From assembly GCF_004336635.1 (NCBI RefSeq), contig NZ_SJXH01000014.1, forward strand, positions 1 to 64,000: a DNA stretch of 64,000 bases. Reading direction: 5' to 3'. This stretch comes from Acinetobacter sp. ANC 4862. GTDB taxonomy: Bacteria; Pseudomonadota; Gammaproteobacteria; Pseudomonadales; Moraxellaceae. Numbering within the stretch: position 1 is the first letter of the stretch; the number at the start of each line of letters is the position of its first letter. Positions 41,156-49,680 of this stretch are shown here, piece by piece. The translations under genes were made by a program, and so were the position numbers. Below the pieces are notes generated by a model. That model did not search any database. It saw nothing but the letters and a program-made list of their open reading frames with translations, and was not told where the DNA came from.

Positions 41156-41197
41156 TCGTATCCCCCAACCTAGTATTTTTTGAGTTATTAGGTACTC

Positions 41198-41213
41198 AGC
41201 AAACTTCGTGCCA
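41198..41213 (-). promoter_or_regulatory. Sigma-54 promoter of amtB
   Basis: The reverse strand reads TGGCACGAAGTTTGCT, a full match to the sigma-54 consensus TGGCAC-N5-TTGCW. It is 43 bases before the amtB ATG and runs right up to the end of glnK. It predicts NtrC-activated amtB transcription independent of read-through from glnK. Confidence 0.85.
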
Positions 41214-41215
41214 AA

Positions 41216-41590
<375 letters not shown>

Positions 41591-41595
41591 TTATG

Positions 41596-41611
41596 TTCAA
41601 ATTTCGTGCCA
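41596..41611 (-). promoter_or_regulatory. Sigma-54-type promoter of glnK
   Basis: The reverse strand reads TGGCACGAAATTTGAA: a perfect -24 element, and a -12 element TTGA in place of TTGC. It is 42 bases before the glnK ATG, the same spacing as the amtB copy. It is probably NtrC-dependent and weaker than the amtB one by its -12 mismatch. Confidence 0.7.
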
Positions 41612-41833
41612 AACTTTCTAAGGTTGGGGGAAAATAGAGAGTTTCGACACGAGTTTTCTTTATAACCTATTTTATACTTTTAAACGTAGTCCGATCTAAA
41701 AAAAAGAGTCATTTTTATTATAAAATTTACGATTTTACTCATCGAACAAAACTATATCTGATCGATGGGGGCTATGGTCTAGGTTTGAGCAATGCTACAC
41801 TGCTCATACTTCTACACCGTTAGGGAATCAATA

Positions 41834-42061
41834 ATGATCGAAACTTTATTACAAGCAATCATGGAACAAATCGACCAACCCAAAAAAGATATTGAACATA
41901 ATTTGCGTGCCTTACTCAATGAGGCGGTTTCCAAGATAGATCTGGTTTCAAAAGATGAAATTGAACGTCAACGTACTGCACTCAATAATGCCAACTTACG
42001 CTTGAATGAACTGCTTAAACAAGTTGAAGCATTAGAAATTAAAATTAAGAACAATAAATAA
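41834..42061 (+). CDS. ubiK: Ubiquinone biosynthesis accessory factor UbiK
   Basis: 75 residues. UbiK (YqiC) is a small helical protein that helps UbiJ-based enzyme assemblies make ubiquinone. The sequence MIETLLQAIMEQIDQPKKDIEHNLRALLNEAVSKIDLVSKDE, followed by a coiled coil with Leu/Glu/Lys heptads, matches the family. The ATG at 41834 is chosen as the conserved start; AGGGAA precedes it by about eight bases, and an upstream in-frame ATG at 41792 lacks similarity. It precedes comM. Confidence 0.85.
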   Translation: MIETLLQAIMEQIDQPKKDIEHNLRALLNEAVSKIDLVSKDEIERQRTALNNANLRLNELLKQVEALEIKIKNNK

Positions 42062-42128
42062 GCACTTTTTTGGTGCACTAAAAGACACAAAACGATTAAA
42101 AATAACGCACTATAACGGAACAATAATA

Positions 42129-43604
42129 ATGTCTTTTGCTAAAATTTACACTCGAGGTCTGCTTGGACTTCATGCGCCTTTAATTGAGGTGGAGGTTCAT
42201 GTCAGCCAGGGTCTACCCTCTTTAACCATTGTCGGGCTGCCTGAAGCGGCGGTTCGTGAAAGTAAAGACCGTGTCCGCTCGGCCATTATCAATAGCGGTT
42301 TTCAATTTCCGACGAAGCGCTTAACTATCAATTTAGCCCCGGCAGACTTGCCCAAAGATGGCTCACGTCTCGATTTACCAATCGCTTTAGGGATTCTCAT
42401 CGCATCCGGGCAAATATCTGAAAATGTTACAGATAATCTGGAGTTTATAGGTGAACTGGCTTTGGATGGGCAACTTCGCCCCATCACCGGTATTTTGAGT
42501 ATTGCGATTGCTTGCCAGCAGTCAGGACATCAACTGATTTTGCCAGAACAAAATGCTCAACAAGCCTCTCAACTGCCTAATTTTGAAGTCTTTGCAGCCA
42601 AGCATTTAAAAGATGTGTGCGATCACCTTTCTAATCAACAGCCCATCCAGCAATATCAAGCCAGTCACTCTGCAGCACCCGATCAGTACAAATTTGATTT
42701 AGCTGATGTCAAAGGTCAACTCCGTCCACGACGCGCTTTGGAAATTGCCGCAGCAGGCGGACATTCTTTATTATTTAAAGGACCACCGGGTACAGGAAAA
42801 ACCCTGTTAGCATCACGGCTTGCCAGTATTTTGCCGCCTTTAGATGCACAGGAAAATCTGGAAGTTGCCAGCATTTATTCAGTTTCCAATACCTCACACC
42901 CCTTTGGACAGCGTCCTTTTCGCGCACCGCATCATACTGCTTTAGTCGGTGGAGGCTCACATCCTAAACCCGGTGAAATCACCTTGGCGCATTTAGGGGT
43001 TTTATTTTTAGATGAACTGCCTGAATTCGATCGAAAAGTATTAGAAGTTTTAAGACAACCACTGGAATCTAAAGAAATTGTGATTTCTCGCGCTTCACGG
43101 CAAATTACCTTTCCCGCAAATTTTCAGCTGATTGCCGCAATGAATCCCTGCCCGTGTGGTTATGCTTTTAATCAGGATATTCGTTGTCAATGTTCTGCGG
43201 ATGCGATTAAGCGTTATCAGAATCGTATTTCAGGTCCATTACTCGATCGTATTGATTTGCATCTGGATGTACCGCCATTACAAGTGCATGAATTGCAAGA
43301 TACAACGCCCGTCGAAAATTCACAGACTGTGCGTGAGCGCGTGATTCAAGCCTACAAGCTACAAATACAACGACAGCAATGTCTGAATCACGCTTTAAGT
43401 CCGAAACAGCTAGAGCAATTTGCACCACTGGATACGCAGGCACAAAAAATCATGGAAATGGCACAGCAGCGCTTAAACTTATCTGCTCGTGCTTACCATC
43501 GGGTATTACGTGTCGCGAGAAGTATTGCGGATTTATCCCAACATGCAGAAATACAAAGCCAGCATTTAACCGAAGCTTTGTCTTATCGGGCACAACAGAG
43601 CTAA
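42129..43604 (+). CDS. comM: YifB/ComM-family AAA+ helicase (Mg chelatase-like)
   Basis: 491 residues. An N-terminal Lon-protease-like S16 fold domain (about 1-170), an AAA+ ATPase with Walker A GPPGTGKT (near 220) and Walker B FLDELPEF, and a C-terminal Mg-chelatase-like domain (about 390-485). ComM is a hexameric branch-migration helicase that promotes integration of DNA taken up by natural transformation; Acinetobacter homologues are needed for efficient transformation. The ubiK-comM order is conserved in related species. The GNAT pseudogene begins seven bases downstream. Confidence 0.93.
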   Translation: MSFAKIYTRGLLGLHAPLIEVEVHVSQGLPSLTIVGLPEAAVRESKDRVRSAIINSGFQFPTKRLTINLAPADLPKDGSRLDLPIALGILIASGQISENVTDNLEFIGELALDGQLRPITGILSIAIACQQSGHQLILPEQNAQQASQLPNFEVFAAKHLKDVCDHLSNQQPIQQYQASHSAAPDQYKFDLADVKGQLRPRRALEIAAAGGHSLLFKGPPGTGKTLLASRLASILPPLDAQENLEVASIYSVSNTSHPFGQRPFRAPHHTALVGGGSHPKPGEITLAHLGVLFLDELPEFDRKVLEVLRQPLESKEIVISRASRQITFPANFQLIAAMNPCPCGYAFNQDIRCQCSADAIKRYQNRISGPLLDRIDLHLDVPPLQVHELQDTTPVENSQTVRERVIQAYKLQIQRQQCLNHALSPKQLEQFAPLDTQAQKIMEMAQQRLNLSARAYHRVLRVARSIADLSQHAEIQSQHLTEALSYRAQQS

Positions 43605-43611
43605 TTCACTG

Positions 43612-44126
43612 ATGCAAAATTTGCTTATCCATAGCGAAAACCTTGCTGATCATGCTGCGATTTCACATGTCATCGAACAAACATTTAAAGATCAGCAATA
43701 TTCGAGTCATACCGAGCAATTTATTGTTGCTGCATTGCGAAAGGCCAATGCACTGACCATTTCTTTGGTTTCTGTTTTAAATCAGCATATTGTCGGACAT
43801 GTGGCGATCTCACCGGTACAAATTTCTTCAGGCATACAAGGCTGGTATGGCTTGGGACCGGTTGCGGTTTACCTGAATGGCAACTACAAGGAATCGGTTC
43901 AGCACTGATTCAATCTGCATTAAGTCAATTAAAAACCAGTGGTGCAGCGGGTTGTGTAGTTTTAGGTGATCCGAATTTTTATTCTAAATTTGGTTTTAAA
44001 GTGGTAGCTGAACTCATTTTAGCAAATGTGCCTACTGAATATTTTCAGGCTTTATCATTTGATGGAAAATTTCAACAAGGAACAGTAACCTATCCCTATC
44101 ATGATGCTTTTAATGCGACTTCGTAA
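43612..44126 (+). pseudogene. GNAT N-acetyltransferase, frameshifted
   Basis: Frame 1 gives MQNLLIHSENLADHAAISHV... up to GWYGLGPVAV, then wanders into an early stop at 43908. From 43869 frame 3 continues the fold: LPEWQLQGIGSALIQSAL (acetyl-CoA loop QxxGIG), then GCVVLGDPNFYSKFGF and a normal stop at 44126. A single T seems to be missing from the T-run at 43868-43870. The rejoined protein, about 171 residues, is a YhbS-like acetyltransferase of typical length. The cause may be a real mutation, phase-type slippage or an assembly error. It is followed by a strong terminator and no substrate is known. Confidence 0.85.
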
Positions 44127-44140
44127 CATGGTATCAAAAT

Positions 44141-44170
44141 AAGAAGGCGACTCTCATGAGTCGCCTTCTT
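44141..44170 (+). terminator. Bidirectional terminator between GNAT gene and porin
   Basis: Perfect 13-bp stem AAGAAGGCGACTC (44141-44153) with GAGTCGCCTTCTT (44158-44170), loop TCAT, between convergent genes. Confidence 0.9.
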
Positions 44171-44185
44171 ATTTATATTTTTGGA

Positions 44186-44929
44186 TTAGAATCCATATTT
44201 CAAACCTAAGACAACTTTATTTTTCAAATCAGTATCATCACGTAATTTACCACCAATGATATAGTCCATAGAAACTGATGCACCTGTATCACCCAATGGA
44301 TGGCTTAGACCCACTGTTAAATGGCGCAAATTGAAATCCTCTGTGGTATTTAAAGTGAGACCTTCAAAATCACCACTATCAGAATAGTAATACGCGCCTA
44401 ATGATGTATTCAAAGTAAAGTCTTTCGGTAAACCATAGCTATAACTGGCAAGAAAATAGGTATCCCCTGCATTACCCCAAGTTACATCGTCTGTAAGCGT
44501 TTGAGCAGTAAGACCCAAACTCTTATAGTTTAAGCCCACCATGGTTTCAAAAACATTTGAATCATCAGACGGATAATAAACGTAGTAAGTACCACCTACT
44601 TTAAAGCCCAGGTCTTCAGTAATTTTGCCACTGAAACCCGCATAAAAATCATGTTCAAAGCTTTGCTCACCAGATTCTGCATAACTTATATCTAGTGTAG
44701 AACCCCAATATCCAGCATAGAAACCTGAAGCATGACTGTAGTCTAAACCGCCTTGAACCGCTGCCCCCGAGTTTTCCAAACCTGCAGTATTACCACGTAA
44801 TACATATTGAGACACCACTCCAATATTACCTGTAATGGTATGTTCTGATGCAGGTGCCTCTTCTGCGAAAGTGAATGTAGATGCTGCGCCTAATACAGCC
44901 AGAGATAATGCTTTTAAAGTTAATTTCAT
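44186..44929 (-). CDS. TorF-family putative porin (copy 1)
   Basis: 247 residues with a signal peptide (to about residue 22, ...STFTFAEE). The rest alternates beta-strands with aromatic girdles and ends in VVLGLKYGF with terminal Phe, so it is an outer-membrane barrel. NIGVVSQYVLRGNT, GFYAGYWGSTLDISY and EHDFYAGFSG are typical of the TorF/Gcw_chp family. It is a paralogue of the gene at 45310-46080 (shared blocks QAGL/QGGLDY, GYWGST, FEHDFY, SYxLPxxFxLNTS). Substrate unknown. The two copies are transcribed in the same direction with a 380-base gap, each with its own terminator. Confidence 0.8.
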   Translation of the reverse strand: MKLTLKALSLAVLGAASTFTFAEEAPASEHTITGNIGVVSQYVLRGNTAGLENSGAAVQGGLDYSHASGFYAGYWGSTLDISYAESGEQSFEHDFYAGFSGKITEDLGFKVGGTYYVYYPSDDSNVFETMVGLNYKSLGLTAQTLTDDVTWGNAGDTYFLASYSYGLPKDFTLNTSLGAYYYSDSGDFEGLTLNTTEDFNLRHLTVGLSHPLGDTGASVSMDYIIGGKLRDDTDLKNKVVLGLKYGF

Positions 44930-45108
44930 TGTTTGATTCCCCCCACATCGTACTACGACGGTTTTTTTGGTTATTTCGATAAACTCAATAAGGTAATAGC
45001 AATTGCTATGCCAAAAGCGAAATCAGATCTCTACAAGCCATCTAGAATAAAAAATAAATAGATCTATCATTTTGTTTTTATTAAATTTTAATTAATTATA
45101 ATAAACCT

Positions 45109-45226
45109 ATCTGCAATACAGTTGATTCGCTGCCATAGCCATTTTTTTCAACATTAAAACTCACTTCAGCTTTAGAGCAAGATTCATATTTACTTACATC
45201 ATGCCTCTTTTTGAGGCTATTTTTTA
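45109..45226 (+). ncRNA. Possible small RNA between the two TorF genes
   Basis: A plus-strand terminator-like element at 45203-45226 (GCCTC, TTTTT, GAGGC, then TATTTTTT) has no plus-strand gene ahead of it. A TATAAT at 45097-45102 with a weak TTGTTT 19 bases upstream could start a transcript near 45109. The predicted size is about 118 bases. The intervening sequence has no long open frame with a ribosome site. The evidence is two weak signals; it could be chance in AT-rich DNA. Confidence 0.25.
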
Positions 45227-45251
45227 ACCGCATTATTTTATTATGCTTAAA

Positions 45252-45287
45252 AAAAGTGCACAAATTTAAAACAATTTATGCACTTTT
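45252..45287 (-). terminator. Terminator of the second TorF-family gene
   Basis: AAAAGTGCA (45252-45260) with TGCACTTTT (45279-45287) plus inner pairing AAATT/AATTT. On the reverse strand it ends in a T-run, 22 bases past the stop at 45310. Confidence 0.75.
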
Positions 45288-45309
45288 AAAAACTCTTACA
45301 GTTTTAAAC

Positions 45310-46080
45310 TTAAAAACTAAAATTCAAACCGAATACAACCTGATCATCAAAATCTGTATCGAAGCGATCCTTACCGCCCACCACATAATCTAAAGATGCA
45401 GTAGCCCCCGTATTTGCAATATCTTTACTCACACCCATACGTGCTTCATTAAAGGCAACATCATTAGTCGTTTCAATCATGCTGTCATCGCGGCTGCTGT
45501 TATAGATGGATGCGCCCACTGAGGTATTCAACATAAAGTTTTGCGGCAAAGCATAACTATACGCTGCACTTAAATACACATCTCCCGCGTTAGCGAAAGA
45601 AGCATCTGCAAGCATTACGGATGCAGCTAAAGTTAGGTCTTTATAAGCCAATTCACCCAATACATCGAATGCTGTAGTTTTACGTTTACTGCCATCTTCA
45701 GCATAAACTGTACCGCCATTTTGATAGTAATAAGCAGCCCCTTGAACTCTATAGTTCCAGTTTTGGTTAATTTCATTACCGTACGCCACATAAAAATCAT
45801 GTTCAAAACCATGATCTCTATCCTTATCAGATGGATCATAACCTATGGTTGAACCCCAGTATCCTACGCTAACACCACTTTGAAGTGCATACTCAAGACC
45901 TGCTTGTAGAGCAACATCATCATTTTCCACACCACCACGGTAAATATATTTATTCACCACAGCAAAACTGCCTGTTAATGCTCCCGCTGCTGGTGAAATT
46001 ATCTCTTCTTCAGCAAATGCAGGCATTGTGCTCATGGCAAGCAATAAAGATAACGCAATTTTGTGTGAAGTTTGATGCAT
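45310..46080 (-). CDS. TorF-family putative porin (copy 2)
   Basis: 256 residues with a signal peptide (about 1-23, ...MSTMPAFAEE), beta-strand-rich body and terminal VVFGLNFSF. It shares the TorF pattern SFAVVNKYIYRGG, GVSVGYWGSTIGY, FEHDFYVAYG and YSYALPQNFMLNTSVGASIY with the neighbour at 44186-44929, and is clearly diverged from it. The family is named for a putative porin and substrates are not established. Upstream lies a 600-base AT-rich spacer shared with a divergent OprD-type porin gene. Confidence 0.8.
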   Translation of the reverse strand: MHQTSHKIALSLLLAMSTMPAFAEEEIISPAAGALTGSFAVVNKYIYRGGVENDDVALQAGLEYALQSGVSVGYWGSTIGYDPSDKDRDHGFEHDFYVAYGNEINQNWNYRVQGAAYYYQNGGTVYAEDGSKRKTTAFDVLGELAYKDLTLAASVMLADASFANAGDVYLSAAYSYALPQNFMLNTSVGASIYNSSRDDSMIETTNDVAFNEARMGVSKDIANTGATASLDYVVGGKDRFDTDFDDQVVFGLNFSF

Positions 46081-46676
46081 TCCTACCCCTTAGAGAATCC
46101 GACTAAGATTCTTTTTCGATGACAAATTTAGCTGCGAATTCTAAAGCTTTTTTATAATTTTTGTTCAATTTTTTAAATAAATTCATCCTGCTTTTATTTA
46201 ATTTTAGGGAAATAAAAGCGCTTAATATTTAAGTAAAATATATTTTTCATTGCATATAATTAGATGATATTTACATTAAATATCATGATGATCTGAGAAT
46301 TTAGATCATTGGCAAGATTTGATAAAAATTTACCACCCAAACTTTTGGTCACAACTTAAAAGCCTTATTAGACCAAAGTAGCAAGCGTTAAATCTAATAA
46401 AATAAAATTAAAAATCAGGGCACTATCTATTATTCATTCTTTATAAAAAACCACATAAAGAATCATCTTTCATTTAAATATATTATTGTTTTAAATAATA
46501 TATTTAAATGAAATCGATTTTTTTGAACTTTTGTTCAATTTATTACATGGATTCTTATTCAAGGAATGCATAACTTTAATGAAATAAAATGAATAAAAAA
46601 AAGATTTTTTTGCTCTACATTACGTATACAATTCTTCTCATTTAATCCTCCCTCTTTTGTATAAGGCCATCTCCCA
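46081..46676. other. AT-rich divergent spacer with clustered inverted repeats
   Basis: 596 bases without a gene, between two divergent porin genes. It holds ATGATATTT/AAATATCAT (46264-46286), ATGATCT/AGATCAT (46288-46309), the long palindrome at 46468-46513, TTGAAC-N4-GTTCAA (46523-46538), and a 13-base direct repeat TTTTGTTCAATTT at 46159-46171 and 46529-46541. This looks like a dense regulatory region for both porins. Confidence 0.6.
46468..46513. repeat. Perfect 20-bp AT-rich palindrome
   Basis: The arms at 46468-46487 and 46494-46513 are exact reverse complements with a six-base centre (GTTTTA). Only two of the 20 pairs... in practice one C-G pair is present, so the stem is almost wholly A-T. 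There is no T-run placing it as a terminator. It lies about 165 bases before the OprD-type gene. Confidence 0.7.
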
Positions 46677-47990
46677 ATGCAAAAAGCACAAAAACTTACC
46701 TTAGCAGTTTTGATTCAAGCTGCATTAATCTCAACTGTATATGCTAGTGAGCAAAGCGAAGCTAAAGGCTTTGTTGAAGATGCTGAAGGAACTGTTCTAT
46801 TCCGTACCGGTTATATCAATCGTGACAAAAAAGCACCTGATGTCAAAGATCAAAGCTCTGCTGCACAATCTGCAATTGTGAAACTCGAGTCTGGCTTTAC
46901 CCAGGGTGTTGTAGGTTTTGGTGTAAATGCAGTAGGTGATGCTTCATTTAAATTGGGCAACAATAAAAATGCCGGTAACGGTATGATTCCACGTGAAACA
47001 GGCTTAAACGGTGACGGTGAACTAGCTAAGGGTGCTGGTGATACCTATGACCACTGGGCACGTGGTGGTGCAAGTGTCAAAGCGCGTGTTTCAAATACAA
47101 CTGTTGAGTACGGTACTCAAGTATTAGATATCCCTGTTCTTGCAAGTAATACAGGTCGTATGGTTCCTGAATATTTCACCGGTGTGCTTGCAACAAGCCA
47201 CGAAATTGAAAATTTGGAAGTTATTGCGGGTAAATTTACTAAAAACCAATACTCTGATCAAATTAACACTGATGGTGAAAACTTAGACCGTGCAGTGGTT
47301 TGGGGTGCAAAATACAAATTTAGCGACGCTCTAAATGCATCGTACTATGGCCTAGACAGCAAAAATAAATTAGAGCGTCATTATGTAAATGCCAACTATA
47401 AACAAGCATTAGCAAATGATAGTTCTTTGACTTATGATTTCAGCGGTTATCACACTGAGTTTGATGAACAAGCAGCTACTTATTCTTCAACAATTGGCAA
47501 TAAAGATGTTTCCGGTCGAAGCAACAATATTTGGGCAATTTCAGGTACTTATAATACTGGTGCACACAACGTCATGTTGGCTTACCAACAAAATACTGGC
47601 AACACCGGTTATGACTACGGCCAAAATGCTGATGGCTACCAAAGTATTTACTTACCAAACTCTTACTTGTCTGACTTCGTCGGCAACCATGAGAAATCAG
47701 CACAAGTTCAATATACCTATGACTTCAGTGCAATGAATGTTCCTGGCTTAACTTGGACCACTGCTTATGTCTATGGTTGGGACATTAATGTTGCAGGTGA
47801 AACAGGCGAAGGTAAAGAAAATGAATTCTTTAACCAAGTGAAATACACGGTTCAAAGTGGTTTTGCCAAAGATGCGAGCTTGCGCGTTCGTAACTCAATC
47901 TATCGTGCAAATGATGTCTATGAAGGCGCTTACATCGGCGACACCAATGAATGGCGTTTATTCTTAGATATTCCTGTGAAATTATTTTAA
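46677..47990 (+). CDS. OprD-family outer-membrane porin
   Basis: 437 residues with a signal peptide (to about 23, ...STVYASEQ) and an 18-strand-type barrel ending ...WRLFLDIPVKLF, with terminal Phe. GFVEDAEGTVLFRTGYINRDKK, VGFGVNAVGDASFKLG and KARVSNTTVEYGTQVLDIPVLASNTGRMVPEYF (the conserved N-terminal half of OprD) make the family clear. OprD proteins take up basic amino acids, aromatic acids or other small substrates; some allow carbapenem entry. The substrate is not readable here. A terminator follows and the upstream region has multiple inverted repeats. Confidence 0.88.
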   Translation: MQKAQKLTLAVLIQAALISTVYASEQSEAKGFVEDAEGTVLFRTGYINRDKKAPDVKDQSSAAQSAIVKLESGFTQGVVGFGVNAVGDASFKLGNNKNAGNGMIPRETGLNGDGELAKGAGDTYDHWARGGASVKARVSNTTVEYGTQVLDIPVLASNTGRMVPEYFTGVLATSHEIENLEVIAGKFTKNQYSDQINTDGENLDRAVVWGAKYKFSDALNASYYGLDSKNKLERHYVNANYKQALANDSSLTYDFSGYHTEFDEQAATYSSTIGNKDVSGRSNNIWAISGTYNTGAHNVMLAYQQNTGNTGYDYGQNADGYQSIYLPNSYLSDFVGNHEKSAQVQYTYDFSAMNVPGLTWTTAYVYGWDINVAGETGEGKENEFFNQVKYTVQSGFAKDASLRVRNSIYRANDVYEGAYIGDTNEWRLFLDIPVKLF

Positions 47991-48008
47991 TTCACAGTAA
48001 GTTTAAGA

Positions 48009-48045
48009 GATAAAAAAACCTGCACATTGTGCAGGTTTTTTTATC
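48009..48045 (+). terminator. Bidirectional terminator between OprD-type porin and ppa
   Basis: Perfect 17-bp stem GATAAAAAAACCTGCAC (48009-48025) with its complement at 48029-48045 around ATT. It serves both convergent genes. Confidence 0.92.
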
Positions 48046-48077
48046 TAAGCCTTTCAGGCTAAATTCGAAACAAACAA

Positions 48078-48614
48078 TTATTTGTTTGCTTCTACATAAG
48101 CTGCAATTGAACTCAATACTTCTTGTTTCGCAACATCAGCACCTTCCCAACCACTTAACTTAACCCATTTTCCTGGCTCTAAGTCTTTGTAGTGTTGGAA
48201 GAAATGTTCGATTTGGCTGATCAACAAAGGAGGAAGATCTGTATATTCCTGAACATCTTTGTAGATTGGCGTTAATTTGTCGTGTGGAACAGCAACAAGT
48301 TTAGCGTCTACACCACCATCATCTTCCATGTTCAATTTACCGACAGGACGGCAACGAATCACTGAACCTGGTTCAACTGGGTGTGGTGTTACAACCAATA
48401 CGTCTAATGGGTCGCCATCTAAAGACAAGGTATTTGGTACATAACCGTAGTTCGCTGGGTAGAACATTGCTGTACCCATGAAACGGTCTACAAATAACGC
48501 ATCAGAATCTTTGTCGATTTCGTATTTGATTGGTGCTGCATTCGCAGGAATTTCGATGATCACATAGATATCGTTTGGTGCATCTTTACCCGCTGGGATA
48601 TTACTGTAACTCAT
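48078..48614 (-). CDS. ppa: Inorganic pyrophosphatase
   Basis: 178 residues of a soluble family I pyrophosphatase, close to the 175-residue E. coli enzyme. It hydrolyses PPi to drive biosynthesis. Metal-binding residues are in [14 protein letters not shown] and [15 protein letters not shown], preceded by [15 protein letters not shown]. The ATG at 48614 begins the conserved [25 protein letters not shown]; an in-frame TTG at 48632 is not needed. Stand-alone gene with its own terminator. Confidence 0.96.
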   Translation of the reverse strand: MSYSNIPAGKDAPNDIYVIIEIPANAAPIKYEIDKDSDALFVDRFMGTAMFYPANYGYVPNTLSLDGDPLDVLVVTPHPVEPGSVIRCRPVGKLNMEDDGGVDAKLVAVPHDKLTPIYKDVQEYTDLPPLLISQIEHFFQHYKDLEPGKWVKLSGWEGADVAKQEVLSSIAAYVEANK

Positions 48615-48742
48615 AGCATCACTCTTTAACAAGTTAAATCTTATTTAAACCGGCACGATTATAACGGTTTTTGAGAATTAAATAACTTTGTGATTATACA
48701 TCCGCCACAGCAAAATATGTATTTCCCCAGATTGATGCAAGC

Positions 48743-49141
48743 TTAAGTTAATTTAATGACCAGAAGTAATAAGAAAATTGGACAAAGTAAAGACAAGGCC
48801 CAAACAATGGAACGCAAAGTTGCCCAATTGGCTAAATAGCAAATACCGTAAACAATACGTAGCACAATATAGGCAATACCGAAGGTCATAATCACGGTTT
48901 GAGGAACCACCATATATTCCGCCATTAAAATGGCAGCAATAAATAAGGGTAAACTTTCAAAACTATTTTGCTGTACCGCATTGGCACGTGCTGCCAAACC
49001 AGTGGTTTTGGCTAAAAAATCGCGCGGGTTTTGGTTATCTCGTCCTTTAAAGCCAGCAGTTTTTTTTGCAATCACTGTAAAAACGTAGGGCAATAAACAT
49101 GCAATTAAGATGAGATAGATTATTCCGCTGATGGTTTGCAT
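48743..49141 (-). CDS. MAPEG-family membrane protein
   Basis: 132 residues with four hydrophobic segments. The family (membrane-associated proteins in eicosanoid and glutathione metabolism) is recognised by the RANAVQQNSFESLPLFIAAIL segment, where the arginine, asparagine and glutamate line a glutathione-binding site in relatives. The N-terminal loop with KKTAGFKGRDNQNPRDFL is typical. A glutathione-dependent detoxification role is possible but unproven in bacteria. Divergent from the small membrane gene at 49248. Confidence 0.8.
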   Translation of the reverse strand: MQTISGIIYLILIACLLPYVFTVIAKKTAGFKGRDNQNPRDFLAKTTGLAARANAVQQNSFESLPLFIAAILMAEYMVVPQTVIMTFGIAYIVLRIVYGICYLANWATLRSIVWALSLLCPIFLLLLVIKLT

Positions 49142-49247
49142 CTCATTTTTCTCATTAAGATTTTCTGCCCAATATCATAGCATGGCGTTTCAGTAATAAT
49201 TTTTGTTAAATTATAATGTTTTTATTAATGAGGAATAAGGATCCAGT

Positions 49248-49628
49248 ATGGTCAACCCAGATCAACAACAAATGTTTGATGTCCTAGAAAAACAGCGCCA
49301 GCATCAACTTAAAGTGGATCGTGTACTCAAAATCGTGTTGCCGATTGTGGGATTTTTACTTTCAGTCATGTGTGCCAATCTAAATAGACTGTCTCTTATT
49401 TTCACCATTGTCATCTCAATTCTTGCACTTTGGAATGTGGGGATTAAACGTCAAGCCCTTTGGATATGGACGACAGTCGTTGCACTTTACTGTTTGCTGG
49501 ATAATTTCTATAGCTTTGGTTCATTTGATTTAAAGCGATACGTTTATCAGTTCGGTAGCATCACGACCTTTTTATGGATTATGGGTATTGGACGCCCTTA
49601 TATTGATCGCTGGCTGATGAAAGATTAA
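49248..49628 (+). CDS. Small integral membrane protein, unknown function
   Basis: 126 residues. A soluble polar N-terminus (MVNPDQQQMFDVLEKQRQHQLKVD) precedes three or four transmembrane helices (about 25-45, 48-65, 70-85, 100-118). No charged or metal motif stands out. AGGAATAAGGA precedes the ATG and a perfect 13-bp terminator follows, so it is a self-contained unit. No family recognised. Confidence 0.6.
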   Translation: MVNPDQQQMFDVLEKQRQHQLKVDRVLKIVLPIVGFLLSVMCANLNRLSLIFTIVISILALWNVGIKRQALWIWTTVVALYCLLDNFYSFGSFDLKRYVYQFGSITTFLWIMGIGRPYIDRWLMKD

Positions 49629-49640
49629 AAGTTCAAGTAT

Positions 49641-49670
49641 AAAAAAAGCGCCGAAAACGGCGCTTTTTTT
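49641..49670 (+). terminator. Bidirectional terminator before fadD
   Basis: AAAAAAAGCGCCG (49641-49653) and CGGCGCTTTTTTT (49658-49670) with loop AAAA, between the convergent small gene and fadD. Confidence 0.93.
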
Positions 49671-49680
49671 ATTGCAGGGT

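Noticed and set aside
45211..45393. 60-residue plus-strand frame between TorF genes
   Set aside because: AT-rich, no ribosome site, mostly antisense to the end of a porin gene; the terminator hairpin there fits an RNA better than a protein.
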